Translations under genes and position numbers: made by a program
Notes under the pieces: generated by a model
Seen by the model: the letters and a program-made list of their open reading frames with translations, nothing else
What the model was told of the DNA's origin: nothing
Databases searched by the model: none
From: Triticum aestivum
Taxonomy: Eukaryota; Streptophyta; Magnoliopsida; Poales; Poaceae
Length of the DNA stretch: 64,000 bases
Assembly: GCF_018294505.1 (NCBI RefSeq)
Contig: NC_057795.1
Location: 234,171,035-234,235,034 of the forward strand
Reading direction: 5' to 3'
In this document: positions 24,039 to 36,960 of the stretch, piece after piece
Layout: each line of letters starts with the position of its first letter
Position numbering within the stretch: the stretch's first letter is position 1

Positions 24039-27000
24039 ATGGCACGTGCTACCGTTCCTTTGAATTTTAATGCGTTCCTAGAGAAAGCTAAGTTGAAAGA
24101 TGATGGTAGCAATTACATGGACTAGGTCCATAACTTGAGGGTTATCCTCATTGCTGCACAGAAGAATTACATCCTGGAAGCACCGCTAGGTGTACCACCC
24201 GCGCCAGCAACTGGAGACATTGTGAATGCCTGGCAGACGCGTGTTGATGACTACTCGGTAGTTCAGTGTGCCATGCTTTATGGCTTAGAATTGGGACATC
24301 AAAGACGTTTTGAACGTCATGGAGCATATGAGATGTTCCAAGAGTTCAAGTTAACATTTCAAGCAAATGCCAGAGATGGGAGATATGAAGTCTCCAACAA
24401 GTTCTACAACTGCAAAGTGGAGGAGAATAGTTCTGTCAGTGAACACATACTCAGAATGTCTGGGTACCATAACCACTTGACTCAACTGGGAGTTAATCTT
24501 CCTGATGATAGTGTCATTGACAGAGTTCTTCAATCACTGCCACCAAGCTATAAAGGCTTCGTGATGAACCATAATATGCAAGGGATGAACAAGACAGTTC
24601 CCGAGCTCTTCGCAATGCTAAAGGCTGCGGAAGTAGAAATCAAAAAGCAGCATCAAGTGTTGATGGTCAATAAGACCACTAGTTTCGATAAAAATGGCAA
24701 AGGAAAGAAGGGGAACTTCAAGAAGAATGACAAGAAAGCTGCTGCTCTGGAGAAGAAACCAAAGTCTGGACCTAAGCCTGAAACTGAGTGCTTCTACTGC
24801 AAAGGGACTGGTCACTCGAAGCGGAACTGCCCCAAGTATTTGGCGGATAAGAAGGATGGCAAAGTGAAAGCTATATTTGATATACATGTTATTGATGTGT
24901 ACCTTACTAATGCTCATAGTAGCGCCTGCGTATTTGATACCGGTTCTGTTGCTCATATTTGCAACTCAAAATAGGGGCTACGGATTAAATGAAGATTGGC
25001 TAAGGACGAGGTGACGATGCGTGTGGGAAATGGTTCCAAGGTCGATGTGATCACCGTTGGCACGCTACCTCTACATCTACCTTTGGGATTAGTTTTAGAC
25101 CTAAATAATTGTTATTTGGTGCCAGCGTTGAGCATGAACATTATATCTGGATCTTGTTTGATGCGAGACAGTTATTCATTTAAATCAGAGAATAATGGTT
25201 GTTCTATTTATATGAGTAATATCTTTTATGGTCATGCACCCTTGCTGAGTGGTCTATTTTTGTTGAATCTCGATCGTGATGATACACATGTTCATAATAT
25301 TGAAGCCAAAAGATGCAAAGTTAATAATGATAGTGCAACTTATTTGTGGCACTGCCGTTTGGGTCATATTGGTGTAAAGCGCATGAAGAAACTCTATGCT
25401 GGTGGACTTTTGGAATCACTTGATTATGAATCACTTGGTGCTTGCGAACCATGCCTCATGGGCAAGATGAGTAAACTCCGTTCCCCGGAACAATGGAACG
25501 AGCTACTGATTTATTGGAAATAATATATACCGATGTATGCGGTCCAATGAGTGTTGAGGCTCGTGGCGGGTATCGTTATTTTCTTACCTTCACAGATGAT
25601 TTGAGCAGATATGGGTATATCTACTTAATGAAGCATAAGTATGAAACATTTGAAAAGTTCAAAGAATTTCAGAGTGAAGTGGAAAAGCATCGTAACAAGA
25701 AAATAAAGTTTCTACGATCTGATCATGGAGGAGAATATTTGAGTTACGAGTTTGGTCTTCATTTGAAACAATGTGGAATAGTTTCACAACTTACGCCACC
25801 TGGAACACCACAACGTAATGGTGTGTCCGAATGTCGTAGCCATACTTTATTGGATATGGTGTGATCTATGATGTCTCTTACTGATTTACCTCTAATGTTT
25901 TGGTGTTATGCTTTAGAGACGGCTGCATTCACTTTAAATAGGGCACCATCAAAATCTGTTGAGACGACGCCTTATGAACTGTGGTTTGGTAAGAAACCAA
26001 AGTTGTCGTTTCTTAAAGTTTGGGCATGCGATGCTTATGTGAAAAAGCTTCAACCTGATAAGCTCAAACCCAAATCGGAGAAGTGCGTATTCATACGATA
26101 CCCAAAGGAAACTATTGGGTACACCTTCTGTCACTAATTCGAGGGCAAAATATTCGTTGATAAGAATGGATCCTTTCTAGAGAAGGAGTTTCTCTCGAAA
26201 GAAGTGGGTAGGAGGAAAGTATAAATTGATGAGGTAATTGTACCTTCTCCGAATTGGAAAGTAGTTCAACACATAAATCAGTTCCAGTGATTCCTACACC
26301 GATTAGTGAGGAAGCTAATGATGATGATCATGAAACTTCAGATCATGTTACTACAGAACCTCGTAGGTCTTCCAGAGTACGGTCTGCACCGGAGTGGTAT
26401 GGTAATCCTGTTCTGCAAGTCATGTTACTAGACCATGGTGAACCTACGAACTATGAGGAAGTGATGATGATCCCAGATTCCGCAAAATGGCTTGAGGCCA
26501 TGAAATCTGAGATGGGATCCATGTATTAGAACAAAGTTTGGACTTTCGTGGATTTTCCCGATGATCAGCAAGACATAGAAAATAAATGGATCTTCAAGAA
26601 GAAGACTAACACTAACGGTAATGTTACTGTCTACCAAGATCGACTTGTTGCAAAAGGTTTTTGACAAGTTCAGGGAGTTGACTATGATGAGACTTTCTCA
26701 CCCGCAGCGATGCTTAAGTCTGTCCAAATCATGTTAGCAATTGTCGCATTTTATGATTATGAAATTTGGCAGATGGATGTCAGAACTGCATTCCTGAATG
26801 GATTTCTGGAAGAAGAGTTGTATATGATGCAACCAGAAGGTTTTGTCGATCCAAAGGGTGCTACCAAAGTGTGCAAGCTCCAGCGATCCATTTATGGACT
26901 CGTGCAAGCCTCTCGGAGTTGGAATAAACGCTTTGATAGTGTGATCAAAGCATATGGTTTTATACAGACTTTTGGAGAAACTTGTATTTACAAGAAAGTG

Positions 27001-27998
27001 ATTCGGAGCTCTGTAGCATTTCTAATATTATATGTGGATGACATATTGTTGATTGGAAATGATATAGAATTTCTGGATAGCATAAAAGGATACTTGAATA
27101 AGAGTTTTTCAATGAAAGAGCTCGGTGAAGCTGCTTACATATTGGGCATCAAGATCTATAGAGATAGATCAAGACGCTTAATTGACTTTCACAAAGCACA
27201 TACCTTGATAATTTTTGCAGAAGTTCAAAATGGATCAGTCAAAGAAAGGGTTCTTCCCTGTGTTACAAGGTGTGAAGTTGAGTCAGACTCAATACCCGGC
27301 CACTTCAGAAGATAGAGAGAAAATGAAAATCATTCTCTATGCTTCATCCATAGGTTATATCATGTATGCAATGCTGTGTACCAGACCTGATGTGTGCCTT
27401 GCTATAAGCATAGCAGGGAGGTACCAAAGTAATCTCGGAGTGGAGCACTGGACAGCGGTCAAGAACATCCTGAAATACCTGAAAAGGACTAAGGATATGT
27501 TTCTCGTTTATGGAGGTGACAAAGAGCTCGTCGTAAACGGTTATGTCGATACAAGCTTTGACACTGATCCGGATGACTCTAAGTCGCAATCCGGATACGT
27601 ATTTTTATTGAATGGTGGAGCTGTCAGTTGGTGCAGCTCCAAGCAAAGCATCGTGGCGGGATCTACGTGTGAAGCGGAGTACATAGATGCTTCAGAAGCA
27701 GCAAATGAAGGAGTTCATATCCGATCTAGGTGTCATACCTAGTGCATCGGGTCCAATGAAAACCTTTTGTGACAATACTGGTGCAATTGCCTTGGCGAAG
27801 GAATCCAGATTTCACAAGAGAACCAAGCACATCAAGAGATGCTTCAATTCCATCCTTCATCAAGTGTTGGAGGGGGACATAGAGATTTGCAAGATACATA
27901 CGGATCTTAATGTTGCAGACCCGTTGACTAAGCCTCTTCCAGGAGCAAAACATGATCAGCACCAAAACTCCATGGGTGTTAGAATCATTACTTTGTAG
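24039..27998 (+). pseudogene. gag-pol: Angela int1 gag-pol polyprotein, broken
   Basis: Starts MARATVPLNF. A TAG replaces codon 29 (24123-24125). Gag then reads open to a CX2CX4HX4C knuckle (CFYCKGTGHSKRNC) and a protease with intact FDTGS (Asp codon 24936-24938). TAG at 24972 and TGA at 24990 follow. Integrase keeps a WHCRLGHIG...CEPC zinc finger, catalytic Asp (25532-25534), the second Asp in RSDHGGEY and the Glu in NGVSE, but has a frameshift near 25480 and a TGA at 25862. RT keeps YVDD at 27031-27042. RNase H has VDTSFD and CEAEY motifs. A 14-base deletion after 27713 shifts the frame before the C-terminus. Multiple lesions make it non-autonomous, yet this copy keeps more catalytic residues than int2 and int3. 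Confidence 0.92.
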
Positions 27999-28020
27999 TC
28001 TAGATTATTGACTCTAGTGC

Positions 28021-28030
28021 AAGTGGGAGC
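28021..28030 (+). other. Polypurine tract of Angela int1
   Basis: AAGTGGGAGC directly precedes LTR2. The same tract precedes LTR3 (51691-51700), and AGTGGGAGGC precedes LTR4 (58641-58650). Confidence 0.8.
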
Positions 28031-29201
28031 CAGAAGGAAATATGCCCTATAGGCAATAATAAAGTTATTATTTATTTCCTATTTCATGATAAATGTTCAT
28101 TATTCATGCTAGAATTGTATTAACCGGAAACTTAGTACATGTGTGAATACATAGACAAAACAAAGTGTCCCTAGTATGCCTCTACTAGACTAGCTCATTA
28201 ATCAAAGATGGTTGTGTTTCCTAACCATAGACATGTGTTGTCATTTGATGAACAGGATCACATCATTAGGAATGATGTAACGGACATGACCCATCCATTA
28301 GCTTAGCATTATGATCGTTACAGTTTCATTGCTACTTCTTTCTTCATGACTTATACATGTTCCTCAGACTATGAGATTATGCAACTCCCAGATACTAGAG
28401 GAACACCTTGTGTTCTATCAAACATCACAACATAAATGGGTGATTATAAAGATGCTCCACAGGTGTCTCCGAAGGTGTTTGTTGGGTTGGCATAGATCGA
28501 GATTAGGATTTGTCACTCCGTGTATCTGAGAGGTATCTCTGGGCCCTCTTGATAATGCACATCACTATAAGCCTTGCAAGCAATGTGACTAATGAATTAG
28601 TTGTGGGATGAAGCATTATGGAACGAGTAAAGAGACTTGCCGGTAACGAGATTGAACTAGGTATGATGATACCGATGATTGAATCTCGGGCAAGTAACAT
28701 ACCGATGACAAAGGTAACAACGTATGTTGTTATGCGGTTTGACCGATAAAGATCTTCGTAGAATATGTAGGAGCCAATATGAGCATCCAGGTTCTGCTAT
28801 TGGTTATTGACCAGAGATGTGTCTCGGTCATGTCTACATAGTTCTCGGACCCGTAGGGTCCGCACGCTTAACGTTCGATGACGATTTGTATTATGAGTTA
28901 TGTGTTTTTGATGACTGAAGTTTGTTCGGAGTCCCGGATGAGATCAACGACGTGACGAGGAGTCTCTAAATGGTTGAGACATAAAGGTTGATTTATTGGA
29001 CCATGTTATTCGGACACCGGAAGTGTTCCGGGTGGTTTGGATAAAAACGGAGTGCCGGATGGGCTACTGGAACCCCCGGGGGAATTAATGGGCCACCATG
29101 GGCCTTAGTGGAGAGAGAGGAGGGCCGCCAGGACAGGCCGCGCGCCCCCCATTAGCAGTCCGAATTGGATAAGGGAAGGGGGGCGGCGCCCCCTTTCCTA
29201 C
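28031..29201 (+). repeat. Angela LTR2, part 1
   Basis: This LTR is both the 3' LTR of int1 and the 5' LTR of int2. It starts CAGAAGGAAATATGCCC, so the terminal TG is changed to CA, a change also present in LTR3 but not in LTR1 or LTR4. It is interrupted after 29201 by a gypsy element, whose TSD copy CCTAC is 29197-29201. Confidence 0.92.
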
Positions 29202-30750
29202 TGCTACCTCTTGAGCACTGCGTTGGATTTCCCCGAAGAGGAGAGGGTGATGCAGCAAAGTAGCGTAAGTATTTCCCTCACTTTTTGAGAACCAAGGTAT
29301 CAATCCAGTAGGAGACCACGCACAAGTCCTTCGTACCTACAAAAAACGATAGCAACTCGCAACCAACGCGATTAGGGGTTGTCAATCCCTTCACGATCAC
29401 TTACGATAGTGAGATCTGATAGAGATGATAAATAATATTTTTGGTATTTTTGATAGATAGATGCAAAGTAAAAAAGCAAAGTAAAAGCAAAGCAAGTAAA
29501 TAAAGTGATAGAGATTGATATGATGAGAATAGACCCGGGGGCCATAGGTTTCACTAGTGACTTCTCTCAAGAGCATAGATATTCTACGGTGGGTGAACAA
29601 ATTACTGTTGAGCAATTGACAGAATTGAGCATAGTTATGAGTATATCTAGGCAATGATCATGTATGTAGGCATCACGTCCAAGACAAGTAGATCGAAACG
29701 ATTCTGCATCTACTACTATTACTCCACTCATTGACCGCTATCCAGCATGCATCTAGAGTATTAAGTTAAAAACAGAGTAACGCCTTAAGCAAGATGACAT
29801 GATGTAGAGGGATAAATTCATGCAATATGATAAAAACCCCATCTTGTTATCCTCGATGGCAACAATACAATATGTAAGGACACCGCAAGATTGAACCCAA
29901 AGCTAAGCACTTCTCCCATTGCAAGAACTACCAATCTAGTTGGCCAAACCAAAAAGGATAATTCGAAGAGACTTGCAAAGATAACTCAATCATACATAAA
30001 AGAATTCAGAGAAGAATCAAATATTTTCCATAGATAATACTGGATCATAAACCCACAGTTCATCGGTCTCAACAAACACACCGCAAAAAAAGAAGATTAC
30101 ATCGAATAGATCTCCACAAGAGAGGGGGAGAACATTGTATTGAGATCCAAAAAGAGAGAAGAATCCATCTAGCTACTAGCTATGGACCCGAAGGTCTGAA
30201 ATAAACTACTCACACTGCATCGGAGGGGGCATGGTGATGATGTAGAAGCCCGCCATGGTGGATGCCCCCTCCGGTGGAGCTCCGAAACAGGCCCCAAGAT
30301 GGGATCTCGTGGATACAGAAGGTTGTGGCGGTGGAATTAGGTTTTGGCTCCTGTTTTGATCGTTTGGGGATACGTATGTATATATAGGAGGAAGGAGTAC
30401 GTCGGTGGAGCGTCAGGGGGCCCACAAGGTAGGGGGCGCGCCCAGGGGGCGCCCTCCACCCTCGTGACCGCCTCTGGCACTTCTTGGAGTAGGGTCCAAG
30501 TCTCCTGGATCAAGTTCGGTTGGAAAATCACGCTCCTGAAGGTTTCATTCCGTTTGGACTCCGTTTGATATTTCGTTTCTTCAAAACACTGAAATAGGCA
30601 AAAAAAACAGCAATTCTGGGCAGGGCCTCCGGTTAATAGGTTAGTCCCAAAAATAATATAAAAGTGGAAAATAAAGCCCAATATAGTCCAAAACAGTAGA
30701 TAAAGTAGCATGGAGCAATCAAAAATTATAGACATGTTGGAGACGTATCG
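29202..30750 (-). repeat. 3' LTR of the gypsy element in LTR2
   Basis: Begins TGCTACCTC on the plus strand and ends GTATCG at 30750, where the last base should be A. A TATA-like TATATATA lies near 30376-30387 within a GGAGGAAGGAG context. It lacks about 20 bp near 29870-29880 that the other LTR keeps. Confidence 0.9.
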
Positions 30751-30769
30751 GGCATCCCCAAGCTTAATT
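30751..30769 (-). other. Polypurine tract
   Basis: The minus strand reads AATTAAGCTTGGGGATGCC next to the 3' LTR, matching the PPT at 12174-12191. Confidence 0.8.
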
Positions 30770-33700
30770 CCTACTCGTCCTCGAGTAGGTAAATGATAAA
30801 AAAGAATTTTTGATGCGGAGTGATAGTTGGCATAATTTCAATGTAAATCTTCTTAATTGTGGTATGAATATTCAGATCCGAAAGATTCAAGACAAAAGTT
30901 CATATTGACACAAAAATAATAATACTTCAAGCATACTAATGAAAGCAATCATGTCTTCTCGAAATAACATGGCAAAAGAAAGTTCATCCCTACAAAATCA
31001 TATAGTTAGGCTATGCTTCATTTTTGTCACACAAAGATGTTCCCAACTTCTATACCCCCGATGACAAGCCAAGCAATTGTTTCATACTTAAATAATCTCA
31101 AACTTTTTCAACCTTCATGCAATACATGAGCGTGAGCCTTGGATATAGCACTATGGGTGGAATAGAATATGATGATGGGGATTGTGTGGAGAAGACAAAA
31201 AAGGAGAAAGTATCACATTGACGAGGCTAATCAACGGGCTATGGAGATGCCCATCAATTGATGTCAACATGAGGAGTAGGGGTTGCCATGCAACGGATGC
31301 ACTAGAGCTATGAATGCTCAACAAAAGAAAACTAGTTGGTGTGCATCCAACTCGCTTGCTCATGAAGACCTAGGGCATTTGAGGAAGCCCATCGTAGGAA
31401 TATACAAGCCAAGTTCTATAATGAAAAATTCCCACTAGTATGAAAAGGACAACTTTATGAGACTCACTCATGAGGAACAAGATGCTACTTTGAAGCACAA
31501 TATATATGAGACTACTTTGGCTCCTCTTTTGATCATTTGGGGCTATATGAGACTACTTTGGCTCCTGTTTGGGGCTATAGGAGGAAGGAGTTTGGGGCTA
31601 TATGAGACTACTTTGGCTCCTGTTTTGATCGTTTGGGGCTACATGAAGAACAAGGTGCTACTTTTAAGCACAAGTGTGGAAAAAGAGATAGTAGCATTGC
31701 CCTTTTTATTTTCTTCTTTTTGCCTTTCTTTTTTTGGCCTTTCTCCTTTTTTTATTTTTTTTATTTGGGCAATGCTCTAGTAATGATGATCATCACACTT
31801 CTATTGATTACAACATAAGGATTACAACTCAAAACTTAGAACAAGATATGACTCTATATGAATGCCTCCGGCGGTGTACCGGGATGGTGCAATGAATCAA
31901 GAGTGACATGTATGGAAAATAATGCATGGTGGCTTTGCCACAAATACAATGTCAACTACATGACCATGCAAGCAATATGACAAAAGTACTGTATGTCATG
32001 ATGATGATGGTGGAGGTTGCATGGCAATATATCTCGGAATGGCTATGGAAATGCCATGATAGGTAGGTATGGTGGCTGTTTTGAGGAAGATATAAGGAGG
32101 TTTATGTGTGATAGAGCGTATTGTATCACGGGGTTTGGATGCACCGGCGAAGTTTGCACCAACTCTCAAGGTGAGAAAGGGCAATGCACGATACCGAAGA
32201 GGCTAGCAAAGGCGGAAAGCCGAGAGTGCGTATAATCCATGGACTCAACATTAGTCAAAAGAACTCATATACTTATTGCAAAAATTTAGAAGTCATCAAA
32301 AATCAAGTACTACGCGCATGCTCCTAGGGGGAGATATTGGTAGGAAAAGACCATCGCTCGTCCCCGACCGCCACTCATAAGGATGCACAAGCCAGGTATA
32401 CTTCATGTTTCAAATTTGTTACACAACTTTAACCATACGTGCATGCTATGGGACTTGCAAACTTCAACACAAGTATTTCTCAAATTCATAATCACCCAAC
32501 TAGCACGACTTTGATATTATCACCTCCATATCTCAAAACAATTATCAAGCGTCAAACTTATCTTAGTATTCAACGCACTCAAAAGAAAGTTTCACATATC
32601 TTGAACACCAAGTATATTAACATTAAGCAAATTACCATGCTATTAACACTCTCAAAATAATCTAAGTGTAGCATGAGAGATCAATATTTTCTTTAAAACA
32701 AATGCACCACCGTTCTCTAAAAGATATAAGTGAAGCACTAGAGCAAAAATTATCACGCTCAAAAGATATAAGTGAAGTACTATGAGCAAAACTATCAAGC
32801 TCAAAGGATATAAGTGAAGCACATAGAGTATTCTAACAAATTACAAATCATGTATGGATCTCTCAAAATGTGTGTACAGCAAGGATGATTGTGGTAGACT
32901 AACAAGCAAAGACACAAATAATACAAGACGCTCCAAGCAAAACACATATCATGTGGTGAATAAAAATATAGCTCCAAGTAAATTACCGATGGAAGTGGAC
33001 AAAAGAGGGGATGCCTTCCGGGGCATCCCCAAGCTTTGACTTTTTGGTGTCCTTGGATTATCTTGGGGGTGCCATGGGCATCCCCAAGCTTAGGCTCTTC
33101 CCACTCCTTGTTCCATAATCCATCAAAAGATTTTACCCAAAACTTGAAAACTTCACAACACAAAACTCAACAGAAATCTCGTGAGCTCCGTTAGAGAAAG
33201 AAAACAAAAGACTAATTCAAGGTACTGCAATGAACTCATTCTTTATTTATATTGGTGTTGAACCTACTGTATTCCAACTTCTCTATGGTTTATAAACTAT
33301 TTTACTAGCCATAGATTCATCAAAATAAGCAAACAACACACGTAAAACAGAATTTGTCAAAAACAGAACAGTCTGTAGTAATCTGTAACTAACGCAAACT
33401 TATGGAACTCTAAAAATTCTACCAAAATAGGAAGTCCAGGAAAATTTGTTTATTGAACAGCAGAAAAAATAATCAACGCAAAAGCACGTTTCTGTGATTT
33501 AACATAACTATATTCGTGCGTGCAAAGTTTCTGTTTTTCAGCAGAATCAAATCAACTATCATCGTAGGTTATCCTATAGGTTCTACTTGGCACAAACACT
33601 AACTAAAACATAAAACCACATCCAAACAGAAGGTAGATGGATTATTTATTCCTAAATAGAAGCAAAAACAAAAAACCCAAAATAAAATTGGGTTGCGTCC

Positions 33701-33795
33701 CAACAAGCGCTATCGTTTAACGCCCCTAGCTAGGCATAAAAGCAAGGATAGATCTAGGTAGTGCCGTAGTAATAAGATAGATCGGTGAAACTCAT
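30770..33795 (-). other. Internal non-coding domain of the gypsy element in LTR2
   Basis: There is no supported ORF in 3 kb. Visible structure: LTR-derived repeats at 31495-31660, a short tandem repeat at 32715-32825 with AAGATATAAGTGAAG units about 45-55 bp apart, and two extra PPT-like GGCATCCCCAAGCTT motifs at 33022-33036 and 33077-33091. Otherwise AT-rich and decayed. Confidence 0.7.
31495..31660 (-). repeat. Repeats derived from the element's own LTR promoter region
   Basis: Three imperfect copies of a TATGAGACTACTTTGGCTCC block are joined to GTTTTGATCGTTTGGGG- and GGAGGAAGGAG-type text. The GGCTCCTGTTTTGATCGTTT part also occurs in the LTR just next to its TATA box (near 30346 and 36009). 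Confidence 0.75.
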
Positions 33796-34587
33796 TTAAT
33801 ATTCTCTATGTTCAGAAGCAAGTTTTCTTTGAGGTAAGCAAAAGTAATCAAAAGGGCTAAATTTAATAGGGCAAAAATCCCCAAGATCAATTTTTGGAGG
33901 TATAGATTCCTCTTTCGGCCCTTCATAATGCACAACCAATTCATCATTATAAGCGTTCTTTTGACAGAACCTTGTGAGTCTACACTCAAGAGAGTATCCT
34001 AACTCATTATTTCGAATAGACAAATCATCATTAAGTTCATAGATTCTATCAATTAAAATATTGGTTGGCACCTTTTTTCTAAGGTTTTCATTGAAAGCAA
34101 CATAATCAAGAGATTGAAAACGCATAATTTCTTCTTGATCAAAGAGGATAGATTATATGGGAGGACGGCCAGCGTCCACCCTATAATGCACAAAGATTTC
34201 TTTGGCCTCTTTTATTATAAATCTGAATTCATGAGCCAAAAAGATAGTAGCGGCACGCTTAACAGAGGAGTGTTCGATATTAGAAAATTCTAGGAAACTC
34301 CTTTGTATAGAAGGGTGCATATGCATAAATTGCCTTTCAAGTTCAACGATAAGCATAGCAATGGCATCAGCAAGACTGCTGGTTCTATGAAGAATAGAAC
34401 TGCCCATAGAGGGCAAAGCACCGGCACTAGTAAAGAAATCTTGAATAACTCCTTTTCCAATAATATTACCACTACCGATTTGAAATCTTTTTGTATGATA
34501 GGTAGGGCATTCTTCAGCAGGAGCTTCAGAATTTTCCATGATATTATTATCGCCCATGTCGGCAATAATTTCCCCAATTTCAGACAT
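33796..34587 (-). pseudogene. Unknown ORF of the non-autonomous gypsy element, one stop
   Basis: From ATG at 34585-34587 the frame runs 144 codons (MSEIGEIIADMGDNN start) to TAA at 34153-34155, and then the same frame continues to a stop at 33796. Total about 260 codons. The protein is mixed alpha-helical looking with a central ERQFMHMHPSIQ stretch and a second part containing KKVPTNILIDRIYEL. No RT, protease, zinc knuckle or gag motif is seen. It sits about 215 bp downstream of the PBS, in gag position. It may be a diverged gag N-terminus or a family-specific protein. I do not recognise it. Confidence 0.5.
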
Positions 34588-34801
34588 AACGACAAGCAAG
34601 CAAACTAACACACGGGCAAACAGAGAGGCAACGAGAAAAAGGCAAACGGGAAGGAGAGGAGGAGATTGGGAAAGAGAGAGCGAATAAAATGGCAAGGGTG
34701 AAGTGGGGGAGAGGAAAACGAGAGGCAAATGGCAAATAATGTAATGCGAGAGATAGGGATTGCGATGGGTACTTGGTATGGTTAACTTGCTTGCGTGAGC
34801 C

Positions 34802-34819
34802 TCCCCGGCAACGGCGCCA
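34802..34819 (-). other. Primer binding site, tRNA-Asp type
   Basis: The minus strand reads TGGCGCCGTTGCCGGGGA, the usual Athila-lineage PBS complementary to tRNA-Asp. It lies 11 bases from the LTR at 34831. Confidence 0.88.
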
Positions 34820-34830
34820 GAAATTCTTCT

Positions 34831-36397
34831 TGCTACCTCTTGAGCACTGCGTTGGATTTCCCCAAAGAGGAGAGGATGATGCAGCAAAGTAGCGTAAGTA
34901 TTTCCCTCAGTTTTTGAGAACCAAGGTATCAATCCAGTAGGAGACCACGAACAAGTCCCTCGTACCTACACAAAACGATAGCAACTCACAACCAACGCGA
35001 TCAGGGGTTGTCAATCCCTTCACGTTCACTTACGATAGTGAGATCTGATAGAGATGATAAATAATATTTTTGGTATTTTTGATAGATAGATGCAAAGTAA
35101 AAAGTAAAAAGCAAAGTAAATTCAAAGCAAGTAAATAAAGTGATAGAGATTGATATGATGAGAATAGACCCGGGGGCCATAGGTTTCACTAGTGGCTTCT
35201 CTCAAGAGCATAGATATTCTACGGTGGGTGAACAAATTACTGTTGAGCAATTGACAGAATTGAGCATAGTTATGAGTATATCTAGGCAATGATCATGTAT
35301 ATAGACATCACGTCCAAGACAAGTAGATCGAAACAATTCTGCATCTACTACTATTACTCCACTCATCGACCGCTATCCAGCATGCATCTAGAGTATTAAG
35401 TTAAAAACAGAGTAACGCCTTAAGCAAGATGACATGATGTAGAGGGATAAATTCATGCAATATGATAAAAAACATCTTATTATCTTCGATGGCAACAATA
35501 CAATACGTGCCTTGCAACCCTTTCTGTCACTGGGTAAGGACACCGCAAGATTGAACCGAAAGCTAAGCACTTCTCCCATTTCAAGAACTACCAATCTAGT
35601 TGGCCAAACCAAAAAGGATAACTCGAAGAGACTTGCAAAGATAACTCAATCATACATAAAAGAATTCAGAGAAGAATCAAATATTTTCCATAGATAATAC
35701 TGGATCATAAACCCACAATTCATCGGTCTCAACAAAAACACCGCGAAAAAAAGAAGATTACATCGAATAGATCTCCATAAGAGAGGGGGAGAACATTGTA
35801 TTGAGATCCAAAAAGAGAGAAGAAGCCATCTAGCTACTAGCTATGGACCCGAAGGTCTGAAGTAAACTACTCACACTTCATCGGAGGGGCCATGGTGATG
35901 ATGTAGAAGCCCTCCGTGGTGGATGACCCCTCCGGCGAAGCTCCGGAACAGGCCCCAAGATGGGATCTCGTGGGTACAGAAGGTTGCGGCGGTGGAATTA
36001 GGTTTTTGGCTCCTGTTCTGATCGTTTGGGGATACGTAGGTATATATAGGAGGAAGGAGTACGTCGGTGGAGCGTCAGGGGGCCCATGAGGTAGGGGGCG
36101 CCCTCCACCCTCGTGACCGCCCCTGGCACTTCTTGGAGTAGGGTCCAAGTCTCCTGGATCACGTTTGGTTGGAAAATCACATTCCCGAAGGTTTCATTCC
36201 GTTTGGACTCCGTTTGATATTCCGTTTCTTCGAAACAGTGAAATAGGCAAAAAACAACAATTCTGGGCAGGGCCTCCGGTTAATAGGTTAGTCCCAAAAA
36301 TAATATAAAAGTGGAAAATAAAGCCCAATATAGTCCAAAACAGTAGATAAAGTAGCGTGGAGCAATCAAAAATTATAGATACGTTGGAGACGTATCA
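34831..36397 (-). repeat. 5' LTR of the gypsy element in LTR2
   Basis: Begins TGCTACCTC and ends GACGTATCA at 36397. It is collinear with 29202-30750, with scattered substitutions and a few small indels. TATA-like TATATATAGG lies near 36041-36050. Confidence 0.92.
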
Positions 36398-36402
36398 CCT
36401 AC

Positions 36403-36960
36403 TCCCTCTCCCTCTCCTTCCTTCCCCCTCTCTTCCTTGTAGAGGAATCCTACTAGGACTAGTATTCCTAGTAGGAATCCCTCTTCTTGGCGCGCCCCCT
36501 AGGAACGGTTGGCCTCCCCCTCTCCTCCTTTATATACGGGGGCAAGGGGGCACCCTAGAACACACCAAGTCTTCTCTTAGCCATGTGCGGTGCCCCCCTC
36601 CACGGTGACACACCTCGATCATATCGTCATAGTGCTTAGGCGAAGCCCTGTGCCAGTAACATCATCAGCACCGTCGCCACGCCGTCGTGCTGACGGAACT
36701 CATCCTCGTCCTCAACAGGATCAAGAGGACGAGGGATGTCATCAAGCTGAACGTGTGCTGAATGCGGAGGTGTCGTACGTTCGTTACTTGGATCAGCTGG
36801 ATCGTGAAGAAGTTCGACTACATCGACCGTGTTACTAAACGCTTCCGCTTTCGGTCTACAAGGGTACATGAACACATTCTCACCCCTCGTTGTTATGCAT
36901 CTCCTAGATAGATCTTGCGTGATCATAGGAAATTTTTGGAAATTACCGCGTTCCCCAACA
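36403..36960 (+). repeat. Angela LTR2, part 2
   Basis: It resumes after the second TSD copy CCTAC (36398-36402), has the TATA box TTTATATAC at 36529-36537 and ends TTCCCCAACA at 36960, directly before the int2 PBS. Together with part 1 it is about 1729 bp. Confidence 0.92.

Larger units (their letters stand above)
29202..36397 (-). mobile_element. Non-autonomous Athila-like gypsy element in Angela LTR2
   Basis: LTRs at 29202-30750 and 34831-36397 flank about 4.1 kb of internal DNA. TSD is a perfect CCTAC on both sides. On the minus strand it starts TGATACGTCTCC, has a tRNA-Asp-type PBS and the same PPT as the element at 11842-13768. No gag, protease, RT or integrase is visible; only one unknown ORF near the PBS. 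It therefore depends on proteins from other elements, like a large LARD-type derivative. It is absent from LTR1, LTR3 and LTR4, so it inserted after LTR2 and LTR3 became separate. Confidence 0.93.

Noticed and set aside
24123..24125. Programmed stop readthrough at codon 29 of Angela int1 gag
   Set aside because: Int2 and int3 have a sense codon there, so this is a private nonsense change.
31457..31818. Plus-strand open frames of 60-107 codons
   Set aside because: They are produced by the LTR-derived repeats and lie opposite the element's coding strand.
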